Source: Nostoc sp. ATCC 53789 (GTDB taxonomy: Bacteria; Cyanobacteriota; Cyanobacteriia; Cyanobacteriales; Nostocaceae). Taken from it: a DNA stretch of 64,000 bases. The translations under genes were made by a program, and so were the position numbers. The stretch covers positions 4,258,501 to 4,322,500 of the forward strand of contig NZ_CP046703.1 of the NCBI RefSeq assembly GCF_009873495.1. Reading direction: 5' to 3'. Positions 56,265 through 64,000 of the stretch are shown here, one piece after another. The notes below the pieces were generated by a model that was not told where the DNA came from, did not search any database, and saw only the letters and a program-made list of their open reading frames with translations. How positions within the stretch are numbered: the stretch's first letter is position 1; every line of letters starts with the position of its first letter.

Positions 56265-57368
56265 ATGCAATCAGCAAACAAACTACCGCGATGGTTAACT
56301 ATAGGATTGGCATTTCCGATTATTATTCTCAACGGTTGGTTATTGCTCCAGGTGGTGCAGTATTTTCAGCCATTGATTAGTATTATTGCCGCCGCCATTC
56401 TACTGGCATTTGTCTTGAACTATCCAATCCAGTTTTTGCAAGAACAAGGGGTAAAACGTAACCTAGCGATCGCAGGAGTGTTGCTTTTAACTCTAGTAAT
56501 TTTAGTAGCTTTAGGCATTACCTTAGTTCCCCTAATTATCCAACAACTCGTTGAGCTAGCCAATATTTTGCCAAGTTGGATTGATTCTGGTACTCAGCAA
56601 CTCCAAACTTTCCAGGATTGGGCGTTAAGTCAGCAACAGCTTCCTATTAATTTAAGTGGGTTATTTACCCAAGTTCTGGAACGATTATCTAACCAACTTC
56701 AGTCTTTCACTGGTAGAATTCTTGGTTTTGCCGTTGATACCATTGGTATTGTTCTCAATGTGTTGCTGGCGGTAGTGCTAACTGTCTATCTAATATTAAA
56801 CGGCGAACGTCTTTGGGACGGAATATTTCAGTGGTTTCCCCATAACATTGGGTTAAGATTGCGAGAATTACTGCGAGAAGACTTCCACAATTACTTTATC
56901 GGTCAAGCAACATTGGGAGCCGTATTAGGGGTGACAATTACACTGGCATTCTTGACGCTGCGAGTTCCCTTGGCTTTACTTTTTGGCATCGGGATTGGTT
57001 TATTTTCTCTCTTCCCCTTTGGTACAGGATTCGGCATTGCCATAGTAAGCCTTTTGGTGGCATTGCAAAACTTTTGGTTAGGAGTTGAAGTATTGGGTAT
57101 AGCCGTTGCAATCGACCAAGTTAATTCTAATTTTGTTGCACCTCGAATTCTTGGTAATTTAACTGGTTTAAATCCCGTGTGGGTAGTGATTTCTTTGTTG
57201 TTGGGGGCAAAGTTAGGAGGAGTTCTGGGTTTGTTAATTGCAATTCCTATTGCTAGTTTTATCAAGGATACAACAGATAGTTGGCAGGCTGGAGAGTTTA
57301 ATAAGATAGATGATATCGTGTCAGAACCTGTTACAGTAACAAGTGAAACAGCAGGGACTTATAGTTAG
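56265..57368 (+). CDS. AI-2E family transporter (TqsA/PerM type)
   Basis: 367 residues from ATG 56265 (MQSANKLPRWLTIG) with GGAG ten bases upstream; an open frame back to 56112 is repeat-derived. Eight hydrophobic segments are visible in pairs (IGLAFPIIILNGWLLLQVV, IAAAILLAFVLNYPIQFL, IAGVLLLTLVILVALGITLV, then a cluster from about 195 to 340). Family motif LGNLTGLNPVWVVISLLLGA near the end is intact. Members export autoinducer-2 or, in other branches, exchange Na+ for H+; which applies is not known. Confidence 0.88.
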   Translation: MQSANKLPRWLTIGLAFPIIILNGWLLLQVVQYFQPLISIIAAAILLAFVLNYPIQFLQEQGVKRNLAIAGVLLLTLVILVALGITLVPLIIQQLVELANILPSWIDSGTQQLQTFQDWALSQQQLPINLSGLFTQVLERLSNQLQSFTGRILGFAVDTIGIVLNVLLAVVLTVYLILNGERLWDGIFQWFPHNIGLRLRELLREDFHNYFIGQATLGAVLGVTITLAFLTLRVPLALLFGIGIGLFSLFPFGTGFGIAIVSLLVALQNFWLGVEVLGIAVAIDQVNSNFVAPRILGNLTGLNPVWVVISLLLGAKLGGVLGLLIAIPIASFIKDTTDSWQAGEFNKIDDIVSEPVTVTSETAGTYS

Positions 57369-57433
57369 AATCCAATATCTCAACCAAGAAAAACTGACTA
57401 AGAATGTCTCTTCTTTGGTTATGGTTTGATTTT

Positions 57434-58906
57434 CTAAACAAGTTCAGAATTTAGGTGAATCGGAATTTCAATAATAAACTCAGTCCCTTTGCCAAAAGTT
57501 GATATACATTGCAGATGACCACCGTGTTTTTCCACAACAATTTGATAACTAATAGATAAACCTAGTCCAGTCCCTTTCCCAACTGGTTTAGTAGTAAAAA
57601 AGGGATCAAATAATTGCTTTTGTAAATTCTCTGGAATTCCCGGGCCATTATCGGAAATGCGAATAATTACTTGATTGTCATCAGTGAGTTGAGTCCGAAT
57701 ACAAATTTTTCCTTTATCCCTTAACAATGACGTAGGCGCTTCGCCTTCCCGCAGTGTATGACTAATACTTCGACTACGCTCAGTACAAGTGACAAATGAC
57801 TCTTCTATAGCATCAATAGCATTCGCCAAAATATTCATAAATACCTGATTGAGTAACCCGGCGTAGCACTCCACTTGGGGAAGATCGCCGTATTCTTTAA
57901 TTATGTTGATGTTTTCACTTATTTGGTTATTTTGAAGACGACTTTGTAAGATTATTAGCGTACTATCAATACCTTCATGGATATCAACTAATTTTTTCTC
58001 AGATTCATCAAGACGAGAAAAATTTCGTAAAGAAAGAATGATTTGCTCGATTCGCTTGGTACCAACCTGCATAGAAGTGAGAAGACGGGGGAGATCGGTA
58101 GTTAAAAAATCCAGTTCAATTTGTGCGATCGCAGTTTTAATTTCCGTTTCTGGTTCAGGATAAGATTGTTGGTACAATCTAATAATATTGAGTAGATTTT
58201 GACTATATTCGATGGCGTGAACAAGGTTCCCAGCAATAAAGTTGACAGGGTTGTTGATTTCGTGTGCAATACCAGCAACAAGTTGTCCTAATGCAGCCAT
58301 TTTTTCATTCTGAATTAATCGCGTATAGTTTTGCTGAAGATCGCGAAAGCCTGCTTTAGCAACTCTAGATTGTTCCTCTACTTGTTGTAGCTGAACGAGT
58401 GTTAATACATGAATTTGAGAGTAGGCTAAGAGTAATTGATGAAAATCGACTAGCTTATATTTTCCACACGTAGTTTTGATCAAAATTGGCTCGTATGCAA
58501 TTTGAGGTGGTCGTTGCAAAGTTATCTCAGTTGCTTTAACAATAGGCGTATCCTCAGAAATGGCTAATATCTCTGTCTGGAAAAACTTGTAAAGAATTTT
58601 AATCGGTTTTGTAGAAAATAAAGCCAAACTGTAGGGGTAACTCATATACTCAAAAAATTTCCGCCGTGAAATCATCCCTACATACTCTTGATTGTTATTG
58701 AGGATAATTCCTGGTAATAAAGGCTCTTGCTTAAAGAGCGTAACTAAATCATTCCCTGGAAACTCTATTTCAATATGAACTTGCCAAGAGAGTAATTCTT
58801 GTAACGTTGACTCTAATCGCAAATTTGACTCATCAGTATTTGTTGTACTACGAATAGTCGATATACTCTCATGTCTTGACTGTTGAGGTAATATTTCTGG
58901 CAACAT
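57434..58906 (-). CDS. Sensor histidine kinase with CBS-like N-terminus
   Basis: 490 residues, soluble. The N-terminal ~165 residues look like a CBS pair (GIILNNNQEYVGMISRRKFF, then AISEDTPIVKATEITL). A coiled coil leads to HisKA (VAGIAHEINNPVNFIAGN) and HATPase (NQVFMNILANAIDAIEE, ISDNGPGIPE, GKGTGLGLSI). Inside the ATPase domain, after DAIEES, about 25 residues are encoded by a dispersed repeat (57728-57795). They fall in a loop that varies in length among kinases, so activity may survive. No response regulator lies next to it. Confidence 0.9.
   Translation of the reverse strand: MLPEILPQQSRHESISTIRSTTNTDESNLRLESTLQELLSWQVHIEIEFPGNDLVTLFKQEPLLPGIILNNNQEYVGMISRRKFFEYMSYPYSLALFSTKPIKILYKFFQTEILAISEDTPIVKATEITLQRPPQIAYEPILIKTTCGKYKLVDFHQLLLAYSQIHVLTLVQLQQVEEQSRVAKAGFRDLQQNYTRLIQNEKMAALGQLVAGIAHEINNPVNFIAGNLVHAIEYSQNLLNIIRLYQQSYPEPETEIKTAIAQIELDFLTTDLPRLLTSMQVGTKRIEQIILSLRNFSRLDESEKKLVDIHEGIDSTLIILQSRLQNNQISENINIIKEYGDLPQVECYAGLLNQVFMNILANAIDAIEESFVTCTERSRSISHTLREGEAPTSLLRDKGKICIRTQLTDDNQVIIRISDNGPGIPENLQKQLFDPFFTTKPVGKGTGLGLSISYQIVVEKHGGHLQCISTFGKGTEFIIEIPIHLNSELV
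57728..57795 (-). repeat. Dispersed repeat inserted in frame in the histidine kinase
   Basis: On the minus strand the sequence CACTTGTACTGAGCGTAGTC continues with GAAGTATTAGTCATACACTG and is the extragenic repeat that yields the recurrent peptide CTERSRSISHTLREGEAPTS. It resembles the CTTGAGCGGAGCCGAAGG repeat at 18338-18370. Reading frame is kept. Confidence 0.75.
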
Positions 58907-59425
58907 TATGAATACCCGTCTCTATAATTTCAAAATTCATCAATCGTTATAAACTTATCTTTCCCAGATTGCTAACCAAAATTCACAGTGTAGATGTGGG
59001 AATATAGAGTACCTCAGAAAATCCAATACTTTTATGAAAGCGTAGACATTTATCGGCTTATCATTAGGGGCTATTTCTCAGGTAAATTTTAATTAGGATG
59101 CGTTAGTCTAAAGCAATAACACACCATTTTTATAGCGATGTGCTAGGCGCTATGAGCATCTTTTGAGCTGCAAATTATATCAAAATATTCACTTAATAAA
59201 AAGGTTAAAATATAACCTTTTTATTGATGTTCTCTTTCTATTTAATATTAAACCAAGGCCACTAGCAACAGAGTACCACCTAATGTTGTAGACTCAGGTA
59301 CTTTATCTGTAAGAGACATATTAAAAATTTTATTAACCCTTAGATAACTAAATCTTTACTTTTTATTATAAAAAAAGTGGTAAAAGCTTATTTTGTAATA
59401 CTTTTTAAAATTGCCATTATTTAAT
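58907..59425. other. Divergent intergenic region before the PhoD-like gene
   Basis: 519 AT-rich bases. A perfect 10-base stem, AAAAAGGTTA (59198-59207) with TAACCTTTTT (59213-59222), looks like a terminator working in either direction, although neither neighbour ends here. A small RNA between 58907 and 59198, or a relic, is possible. No other structure seen. Confidence 0.5.
59198..59222. terminator. Orphan terminator-like hairpin
   Basis: 10-base stem with a five-base loop; A-tract on one side and T-tract on the other, so it could act on both strands. The flanking genes are divergent and both start, not end, near it. Confidence 0.5.
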
Positions 59426-61027
59426 ATGGAATCTCATAACTCATTGAGGCTAAACCGTCGCCAGTTTTTGCTACGTTCAGCGATTACGGCAGGTGGGATT
59501 ATATCCACCAATTTTGTATCAAAATCACAAGTTTTTGCTGAAGCACCTGCAATTATCACCTCAGATAAAATGCGTCCTGCTATACCTTATGGCGTAGCTA
59601 GCGGAGATATTTCTAACGATAGTATTGTTATTTGGAGTCGTAGCGATCGCCCCGCCAAAATGATCGTAGAATACTCTACCAGCGAATCTTTTAAAAATGT
59701 GCAGCGAGTTGTCGGGCCCAATGCTTTACAAAATAGCGACTTTACAGCACGACTTTATCTGAGAAACCTGCCACCAGACCAACAATTATTTTATCGGGTA
59801 ATCTTCCAAGACTTAGATTATAAAGGCACTTACAGCGCTCCTGTCAAAGGCTCTTTCCGAACTCCCCCCAAATTTGGGCGAGATATATTCTTTGTTTGGG
59901 GTGGCGACACCGCCGGTCAGGGATGGGGTATTAATCCTGATTTTGGTGGGATGAAAATTTACGAAACCATGCGTCAACTTAATCCCGACTTTTTCATTCA
60001 CTCTGGCGATAATATTTATGCTGATGGCCCCATTCAATCAGAAGTGAAGCTAGACGACGGCACAATCTGGAAAAACATCACTACACCAGAAAAATCAAAA
60101 GTAGCAGAAACTCTTACAGAATTTCGTGGCAACTATATTTACAATTTGTTGGATGAAAACATCAAGCGTTTCAACGCCGAAGTTCCGATATTGGCACAGT
60201 GGGACGACCACGAAACAAGAAACAATTGGTATCCTGGACAAACTATCCTCAACGATGACCGTTATATAGTTAAGGATGTTAACTTGCTAGCTAAAAGAGC
60301 AAGGCAAGCATTTTTGGAATATCTGCCTATTGGGTATACAACCAATGAGCCAGACAAAGCGAAAATTTATCGCTTCTTTAAGCATGGCCCATTATTAGAC
60401 ATTTTCATGCTGGATGAGCGCACCTATCGGGGGCCGAATAGCCCTAATAATCAGCCAGTACCAAGTAAAGACACAGAATTTACCGGTAGAACACAAATAC
60501 AATGGTTAAAAAGGCAATTGCTATCATCAAAAGCAACATGGAAAGTGATTGCTAGTGATATGCCTCTGGGATTGATAGTGAGAGATGGTAGCACAAACTT
60601 TGAAGCTTGGGCTAACGGAGATGGCCCGGCTTTAGGAAGAGAACTAGAACTTGCAGATTTACTCAGATTTATCAAAAATAAGAATATCCAGAATGTTGTT
60701 TGGTTAACTGCTGATGTACATTACGCAGCAGCCCACTATTATGACCCCAGCAAAGCACAGTTTACAGATTTTAAGCCTTTTTGGGAGTTTGTCGCCGGGC
60801 CTCTGAACTCTGGCACATTTGGGCCAAACCAACTAGAAAATACCTTTGGCCCCCAATTGATATTTCAAAGCCTTCCTCCAGGTACAAAAGCAAATCGTCC
60901 CCCAAGTGAAGGTTTGCAATTCTTTGGAGGAGTCAAAATTGATGCTTATACAAAGGTGATGACTGTAACATTGCGTAACTTGGCTGGAGAGACTGTTTAT
61001 AGTGTAGATTTACCGCCAGAAAAATAA
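59426..61027 (+). CDS. phoD: PhoD-like alkaline phosphatase, Tat-exported
   Basis: 533 residues from ATG 59426; TTG 59411 is five codons upstream. A twin-arginine signal (NRRQFLLRSAITAGGII) directs export of the folded metalloenzyme. Family blocks: YGVASGDISNDSIVIWSR, then VWGGDTAGQGWG, FFIHSGDNIYADGP, WDDHETRNNW, SKATWKVIASDMPLGLIV and WLTADVHYAAAHYYDP, which hold the Fe/Ca ligands of PhoD. It would hydrolyse phosphate mono- or diesters in the periplasm. No Pho box was recognised upstream, and no other phosphate gene lies nearby. Confidence 0.92.
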   Translation: MESHNSLRLNRRQFLLRSAITAGGIISTNFVSKSQVFAEAPAIITSDKMRPAIPYGVASGDISNDSIVIWSRSDRPAKMIVEYSTSESFKNVQRVVGPNALQNSDFTARLYLRNLPPDQQLFYRVIFQDLDYKGTYSAPVKGSFRTPPKFGRDIFFVWGGDTAGQGWGINPDFGGMKIYETMRQLNPDFFIHSGDNIYADGPIQSEVKLDDGTIWKNITTPEKSKVAETLTEFRGNYIYNLLDENIKRFNAEVPILAQWDDHETRNNWYPGQTILNDDRYIVKDVNLLAKRARQAFLEYLPIGYTTNEPDKAKIYRFFKHGPLLDIFMLDERTYRGPNSPNNQPVPSKDTEFTGRTQIQWLKRQLLSSKATWKVIASDMPLGLIVRDGSTNFEAWANGDGPALGRELELADLLRFIKNKNIQNVVWLTADVHYAAAHYYDPSKAQFTDFKPFWEFVAGPLNSGTFGPNQLENTFGPQLIFQSLPPGTKANRPPSEGLQFFGGVKIDAYTKVMTVTLRNLAGETVYSVDLPPEK

Positions 61028-61055
61028 ATTATCAAAAGCGTGGCGAACTATTAAG

Positions 61056-61077
61056 ACAAGGGGTAAAATCCCCTTGT
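61056..61077 (+). terminator. Hairpin after the PhoD-like gene
   Basis: ACAAGGGG (61056-61063) pairs with CCCCTTGT (61070-61077), followed by TTA. It lies 29 bases past the stop and repeats the stem type at 27397-27426 and 38621-38638. Confidence 0.6.
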
Positions 61078-61152
61078 TTAACGTAAACAAATTCTCTCTT
61101 CTCTGTGTACTCTGCGCCTCTGTGGTTAATTAAAAATTGTAGTCAGAGTAAG

Positions 61153-61404
61153 TTACCCATGAATATGAAGAAATAGGGAATAACCACTGGCAGCAAAAAT
61201 AAAAAGGATAGCCGCAGGAAAAATTACTACATCCCTGACGATAAATAAAATCCAATCTTTTCTTAGTTCTTGTTTAAATTTAAGTTCTCTCAGCTTTCGC
61301 TCAAGTTCTACGTCTTCTTGTGACGGCAAACTTTCAGGTGATAAAATTAGTGGATTGTCGTCTGTACTGGCAATTATTTTTGATAAATCTGTTCTATTTG
61401 TCAT
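61153..61404 (-). CDS. Small membrane protein of unknown function
   Basis: 83 residues from ATG 61404 (MTNRTDLSKIIAS). A polar N-terminus with a charged helix (DVELERKLRELKFKQELRKD) precedes one or two membrane segments (WILFIVRDVVIFPAAILFIF, then AASGYSLFLHI). No family recognised. The coherent charge pattern and clear start make it a plausible gene. Confidence 0.55.
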   Translation of the reverse strand: MTNRTDLSKIIASTDDNPLILSPESLPSQEDVELERKLRELKFKQELRKDWILFIVRDVVIFPAAILFIFAASGYSLFLHIHG

Positions 61405-61479
61405 GCTATTTAGACACAAATAATTAAAATATTACTGTCGAATTTATTTTATAAACTTTTTTTATTTCAAACATCACGG

Positions 61480-61710
61480 TTAAATTGTATCTTGATGTTT
61501 GTTCATTCTTTGTCGGATTGTTTGACGGATATCTTCCCAATCTTGAACAGTCATTTCTGTTGCATTCCCAGAGTTTAATCCTTCCAGAAGCATTGTTTCT
61601 AGACGTTCTTTAGCTCTCTGTTTTTGGTCTTGTCGCACTAATTCACGAAAATATTCGCTGATACTGCTATAATCACCTTGAGCTACCTGTTCTTCTATAT
61701 AAGTTCGCAT
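61480..61710 (-). pseudogene. ParD-like antitoxin gene lacking its normal start codon
   Basis: 76 residues (from ATG 61710) are the ParD ribbon-helix-helix helices and tail (YIEEQVAQGDYSSISEYFRE, then RAKERLETMLLEGLNSG). The expected first strand, KSINISLPDT, is encoded just upstream in the same frame (61740-61711), but the codon before it is GTA, where a GTG or ATG would be needed, and no ATG, GTG or TTG precedes it before an in-frame TAA. AGGAA sits at the right distance from that GTA. Starting at 61710 would drop the DNA-binding strand. No ParE toxin gene lies beside it, so this looks like a decaying orphan antitoxin. Confidence 0.6.
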
Positions 61711-61929
61711 GGTGTCAGGTAAGGAAATATTTATACTTTTTACAAGGGTTATTTCCTGAATATGTTTTTCTACATTATGGCAGTTTTTGCGATTTTATAC
61801 TGATAGTCCCTATGCGTCTAGACTTAAAGATAGCCGTTGATAGTATATTTAATCTAATTAGCGGTGCGTTAGGCATTATGCCATAACGCACGCTACTGGT
61901 TACTTACTCAATCACAACGTACATATAAT

Positions 61930-62952
61930 TTAGGGTTTCCAAGTACTGAGAGACTGACGAATTGATTTTAATTCCTGTAGATATTCATTCAGTTTCTCTT
62001 TTTGAAAATTCAAGATATCAAGAATTTTATCTACTTCTGATTCTTTGGTTTCCCGTTCTTTTAACAGACTATCAAATTCATCTTGAAACTTTTTGATGTA
62101 GTCATTGATTTGTTGCTCTGCACGTCTAAAGTCTTCTGCAATTTGTTTTTCGATGACTCTTTGTAGTAACTCTCGATTTCTCGAAACCTGCTCATTTATC
62201 TTCGAGTTAATTAACTGTACAGTTTGGCGTAAATTTATTTCGTAAAATTCTTGCCTGTCTTGATAGTCAACATTAGCATAATATACTTTATCAGAATCAC
62301 AGCAACGACTTTCTGTCCTTTTCTCTTTTTTGGTTCTGGTAAACACTTCTTGTTGCTGCTTAATGCTTGCATCAATTCCCTTAAATTCAAAACTGGGAAA
62401 TTGAATAGGGTTAACATTTAATTTAACTTGCAAGGCTTCACCCAAATAATCAGATAGTTCATTTGATATCTGTTGGATATCATTTTGAATTTTGAGAGCT
62501 AATTTCTCACGAATATTAGTACCATCTCTAACCAATCTATCTTGAGTATCTAGCCAAAAACTTTGAATCAGTGGACTGCAAAATTCATTGATAGTTCTGT
62601 TAATGTTTTGAGCATCCTTTTTATTCTTAACTCTGATCACATAGGGGTCAGAATTTCTCTGAAATTCATTAATAGCATCATCAGGATAATCAAAAATTTC
62701 TGGTGCAGATTTAGAAAGAGATTTAATTAAAGATGAACCGCCTTTTACACCTACCCTGAATATATTACCTAAGCCTTTGCTAAAAAAATCTATAATACCT
62801 CCACCCACATCGCCTATAATATCACCAATATCTCCCCAATCAATATTATTGTTTTTATTAATTGCAGGTGAACGATTAGCTTTCACTTTCTTTGGGCTAG
62901 ATGATTTTTTAGATTGAGATTCGTAAGGATTCAGGTGCTGGGGTATTGACAA
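61930..62952 (-). pseudogene. C-terminal part of a dynamin-like protein, cut by IS66
   Basis: 340 residues from a TTG next to the IS66 boundary. The chain starts with polar linker, a glycine-rich hydrophobic segment (GDIIGDVGGGIIDFFSKGLG) and long helices (QRVIEKQIAEDFRRAEQQIN, DYIKKFQDEFDSLLKERETK) as in the stalk/assembly part of cyanobacterial dynamin-family GTPases. The GTPase domain that should precede it (roughly 400 residues with Walker A) is absent; upstream sequence is the insertion element. The rest may lie beyond the window. A stand-alone protein without GTPase is less likely. Confidence 0.6.
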
Positions 62953-62956
62953 GTGT

Positions 62957-64000
62957 GGTAGGGGAAGCAGAATATAGCAATTATGGAAAAAAACCTGCCA
63001 CTAAAACTAGACACTGAAACCCTAAAACAGTTGGAGAAAGAGCAACTGGTAGAGATGCTTATGGAGCAGGCAAAAGCTATAGAACAGCTAAAATCCAGAG
63101 TAATAGAACTAGAATCTGTAATAGAGAAACTCAAAGTTAGTAGAGACTTAGACAGCACAACATCATCAAAACCACCGTCGGCAGACATCCTCAAAAAAAC
63201 CGAGAAAAAACTTGAAGATGAAGCAGGGGAGAGTGAAACGCCAAAACGGAAACCAGGAGGACAGCCAGGACATCGGGGAAAAACGAGAAAGGGTTTTGGG
63301 AGAGTAGATAGGTTTGAGATATTAAGACCGCAAGTGTGTTTTTGTTGTGGTCAAAAGGAATTCAGTAACGAACCAATAAAAATAGAAACCCAGCAAGTAG
63401 CACAGTTGGTAGAAAGACCTATCGAAATCGTAGAATATCAAAGACATACCTGTATTTGCAGCGAGTGTGGGTCAAAACAAACAGCAGACTGGTCGCCAGA
63501 AATAGTACCGGGACAAGATATAGGAATCAGACTGCAAGCTTTCTTGGGATGGATAAATAATTACGGGCATTTACCATACGAGAAACAACAAGAATTGTTG
63601 TGGGAACTGGGTGAAATAGAAATTGGAGTCGGGACTTTAGTAGCCACAAATGAACGAATAGATGGTGCCGTAGCTCAAAGTATTGACAACCTTAAAGAGT
63701 GGATAAAACAAACCCAGCCGAATATCCATTCGGATGAAACACCTTGGGTAATCAAAGGGGTAAAAGAATGGTTATGGATTTTTGCCAATACCGATTTCGC
63801 TTTATTTCATGCGGCTGATACTCGTTCTCGCGCCGAATTAGAGGCAATTTTGGGTTCAAGTTACTCTGGTGTACTCAGTTCTGATGACTTTAGTGCTTAT
63901 AACGGTTATCCGGTGAAAGCCCAACAGAAATGTCAGGCGCATTTACGCCGTCACTTCAAGAAACTCATCTTAATTCCTGGCTTGAATAACAAAGAGATTG
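62957..64000 (+). mobile_element. IS66-family insertion sequence, 5' part
   Basis: Left boundary estimated at about 62951-62960 (TGTGGTAGGGGAAGC), where dynamin-like sequence stops. It contains the transposase start and continues past the window end, so right repeat and target duplication cannot be checked. Confidence 0.75.
62983..64000 (+). CDS. IS66-family transposase (incomplete, runs off the window)
   Basis: 339 codons, open to the last base. N-terminal coiled coil (KQLEKEQLVEMLMEQAKAIE, then SRDLDSTTSSKPPSAD), the basic GGQPGHRGKTRKG block, a zinc-finger-like pair (CFCCGQ and CICSECGSK), and the catalytic core with first Asp in NIHSDETPW and second in GVLSSDDFSAYNG, followed by CQAHLRRHFKKL. 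This is the TnpC transposase of IS66; no TnpA/TnpB accessory genes precede it, as in the shorter members. Confidence 0.93.
   Translation, partial: MEKNLPLKLDTETLKQLEKEQLVEMLMEQAKAIEQLKSRVIELESVIEKLKVSRDLDSTTSSKPPSADILKKTEKKLEDEAGESETPKRKPGGQPGHRGKTRKGFGRVDRFEILRPQVCFCCGQKEFSNEPIKIETQQVAQLVERPIEIVEYQRHTCICSECGSKQTADWSPEIVPGQDIGIRLQAFLGWINNYGHLPYEKQQELLWELGEIEIGVGTLVATNERIDGAVAQSIDNLKEWIKQTQPNIHSDETPWVIKGVKEWLWIFANTDFALFHAADTRSRAELEAILGSSYSGVLSSDDFSAYNGYPVKAQQKCQAHLRRHFKKLILIPGLNNKEI

Overview
The window is chromosomal DNA of a filamentous, heterocyst-type cyanobacterium (Nostoc or a close relative). The basis is dense HIP1 sites (GCGATCGC), cyanobacterial proteins (ChlP, Ycf54, a CAAD-domain membrane protein, a plant-type 2Fe-2S ferredoxin, BvdR-type biliverdin reductase), very large mosaic sensor kinases, and intergenic regions full of the short palindromic and heptameric repeats typical of Nostocales. 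I saw no tRNA, rRNA or CRISPR array.

Layout. 1-10.8 kb holds mostly housekeeping genes: sulfate-type ABC ATPase, YidD with an odd Cys-rich tail, chlP, an FAD oxidase, a membrane pentapeptide protein, two Uma2 genes (one broken by a nonsense codon), map, bvdR and petF. 11.1-15.4 kb is a transposon nest: two identical IS110-family copies in inverted orientation around a deleted IS1634-like element. 15.4-23.3 kb carries a SpoIID protein, a sulfiredoxin/Dps pair, an HTH-GrpE protein, and a STAS plus response-regulator/PP2C pair. 23.8-33.6 kb looks like an envelope and stress region: lemA-M48 protease, an acidic hydrophilin-like protein, CAAD, BON lipoprotein, a duplicated glycine-rich stress protein and a 1033-residue repeat protein. 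34-49 kb is signalling: a hybrid kinase with a cyanobacteriochrome-like GAF domain, ilvD, an EACC1-caspase-receptor pair, another Uma2 and a 1983-residue Ser/Thr-His kinase. 49-64 kb holds pdxJ, ycf54, a folD-crtE-PAP2-like run, Nudix, an AI-2E family transporter, a histidine kinase, a PhoD-like phosphatase, a decayed ParD and a dynamin-like fragment cut off by an IS66 element that runs off the window.

How genes work together. ChlP, CrtE and Ycf54 all serve chlorophyll or isoprenoid synthesis. BvdR touches bilin metabolism, and the kinase at 34 kb may bind bilin. Srx and Dps both serve peroxide defence.

Most interesting: (1) the non-coding 5' end of each IS110 copy can be folded into a bridge-RNA-like structure whose loops match both the reconstructed target (CACCCAACCTACA) and the element's own end; (2) an EACC1 protein followed by a membrane-spanning caspase with an EF-hand loop and an extracytoplasmic ligand-binding domain; (3) two unrelated sensor kinases carry intergenic-type repeats inserted in frame and translated.
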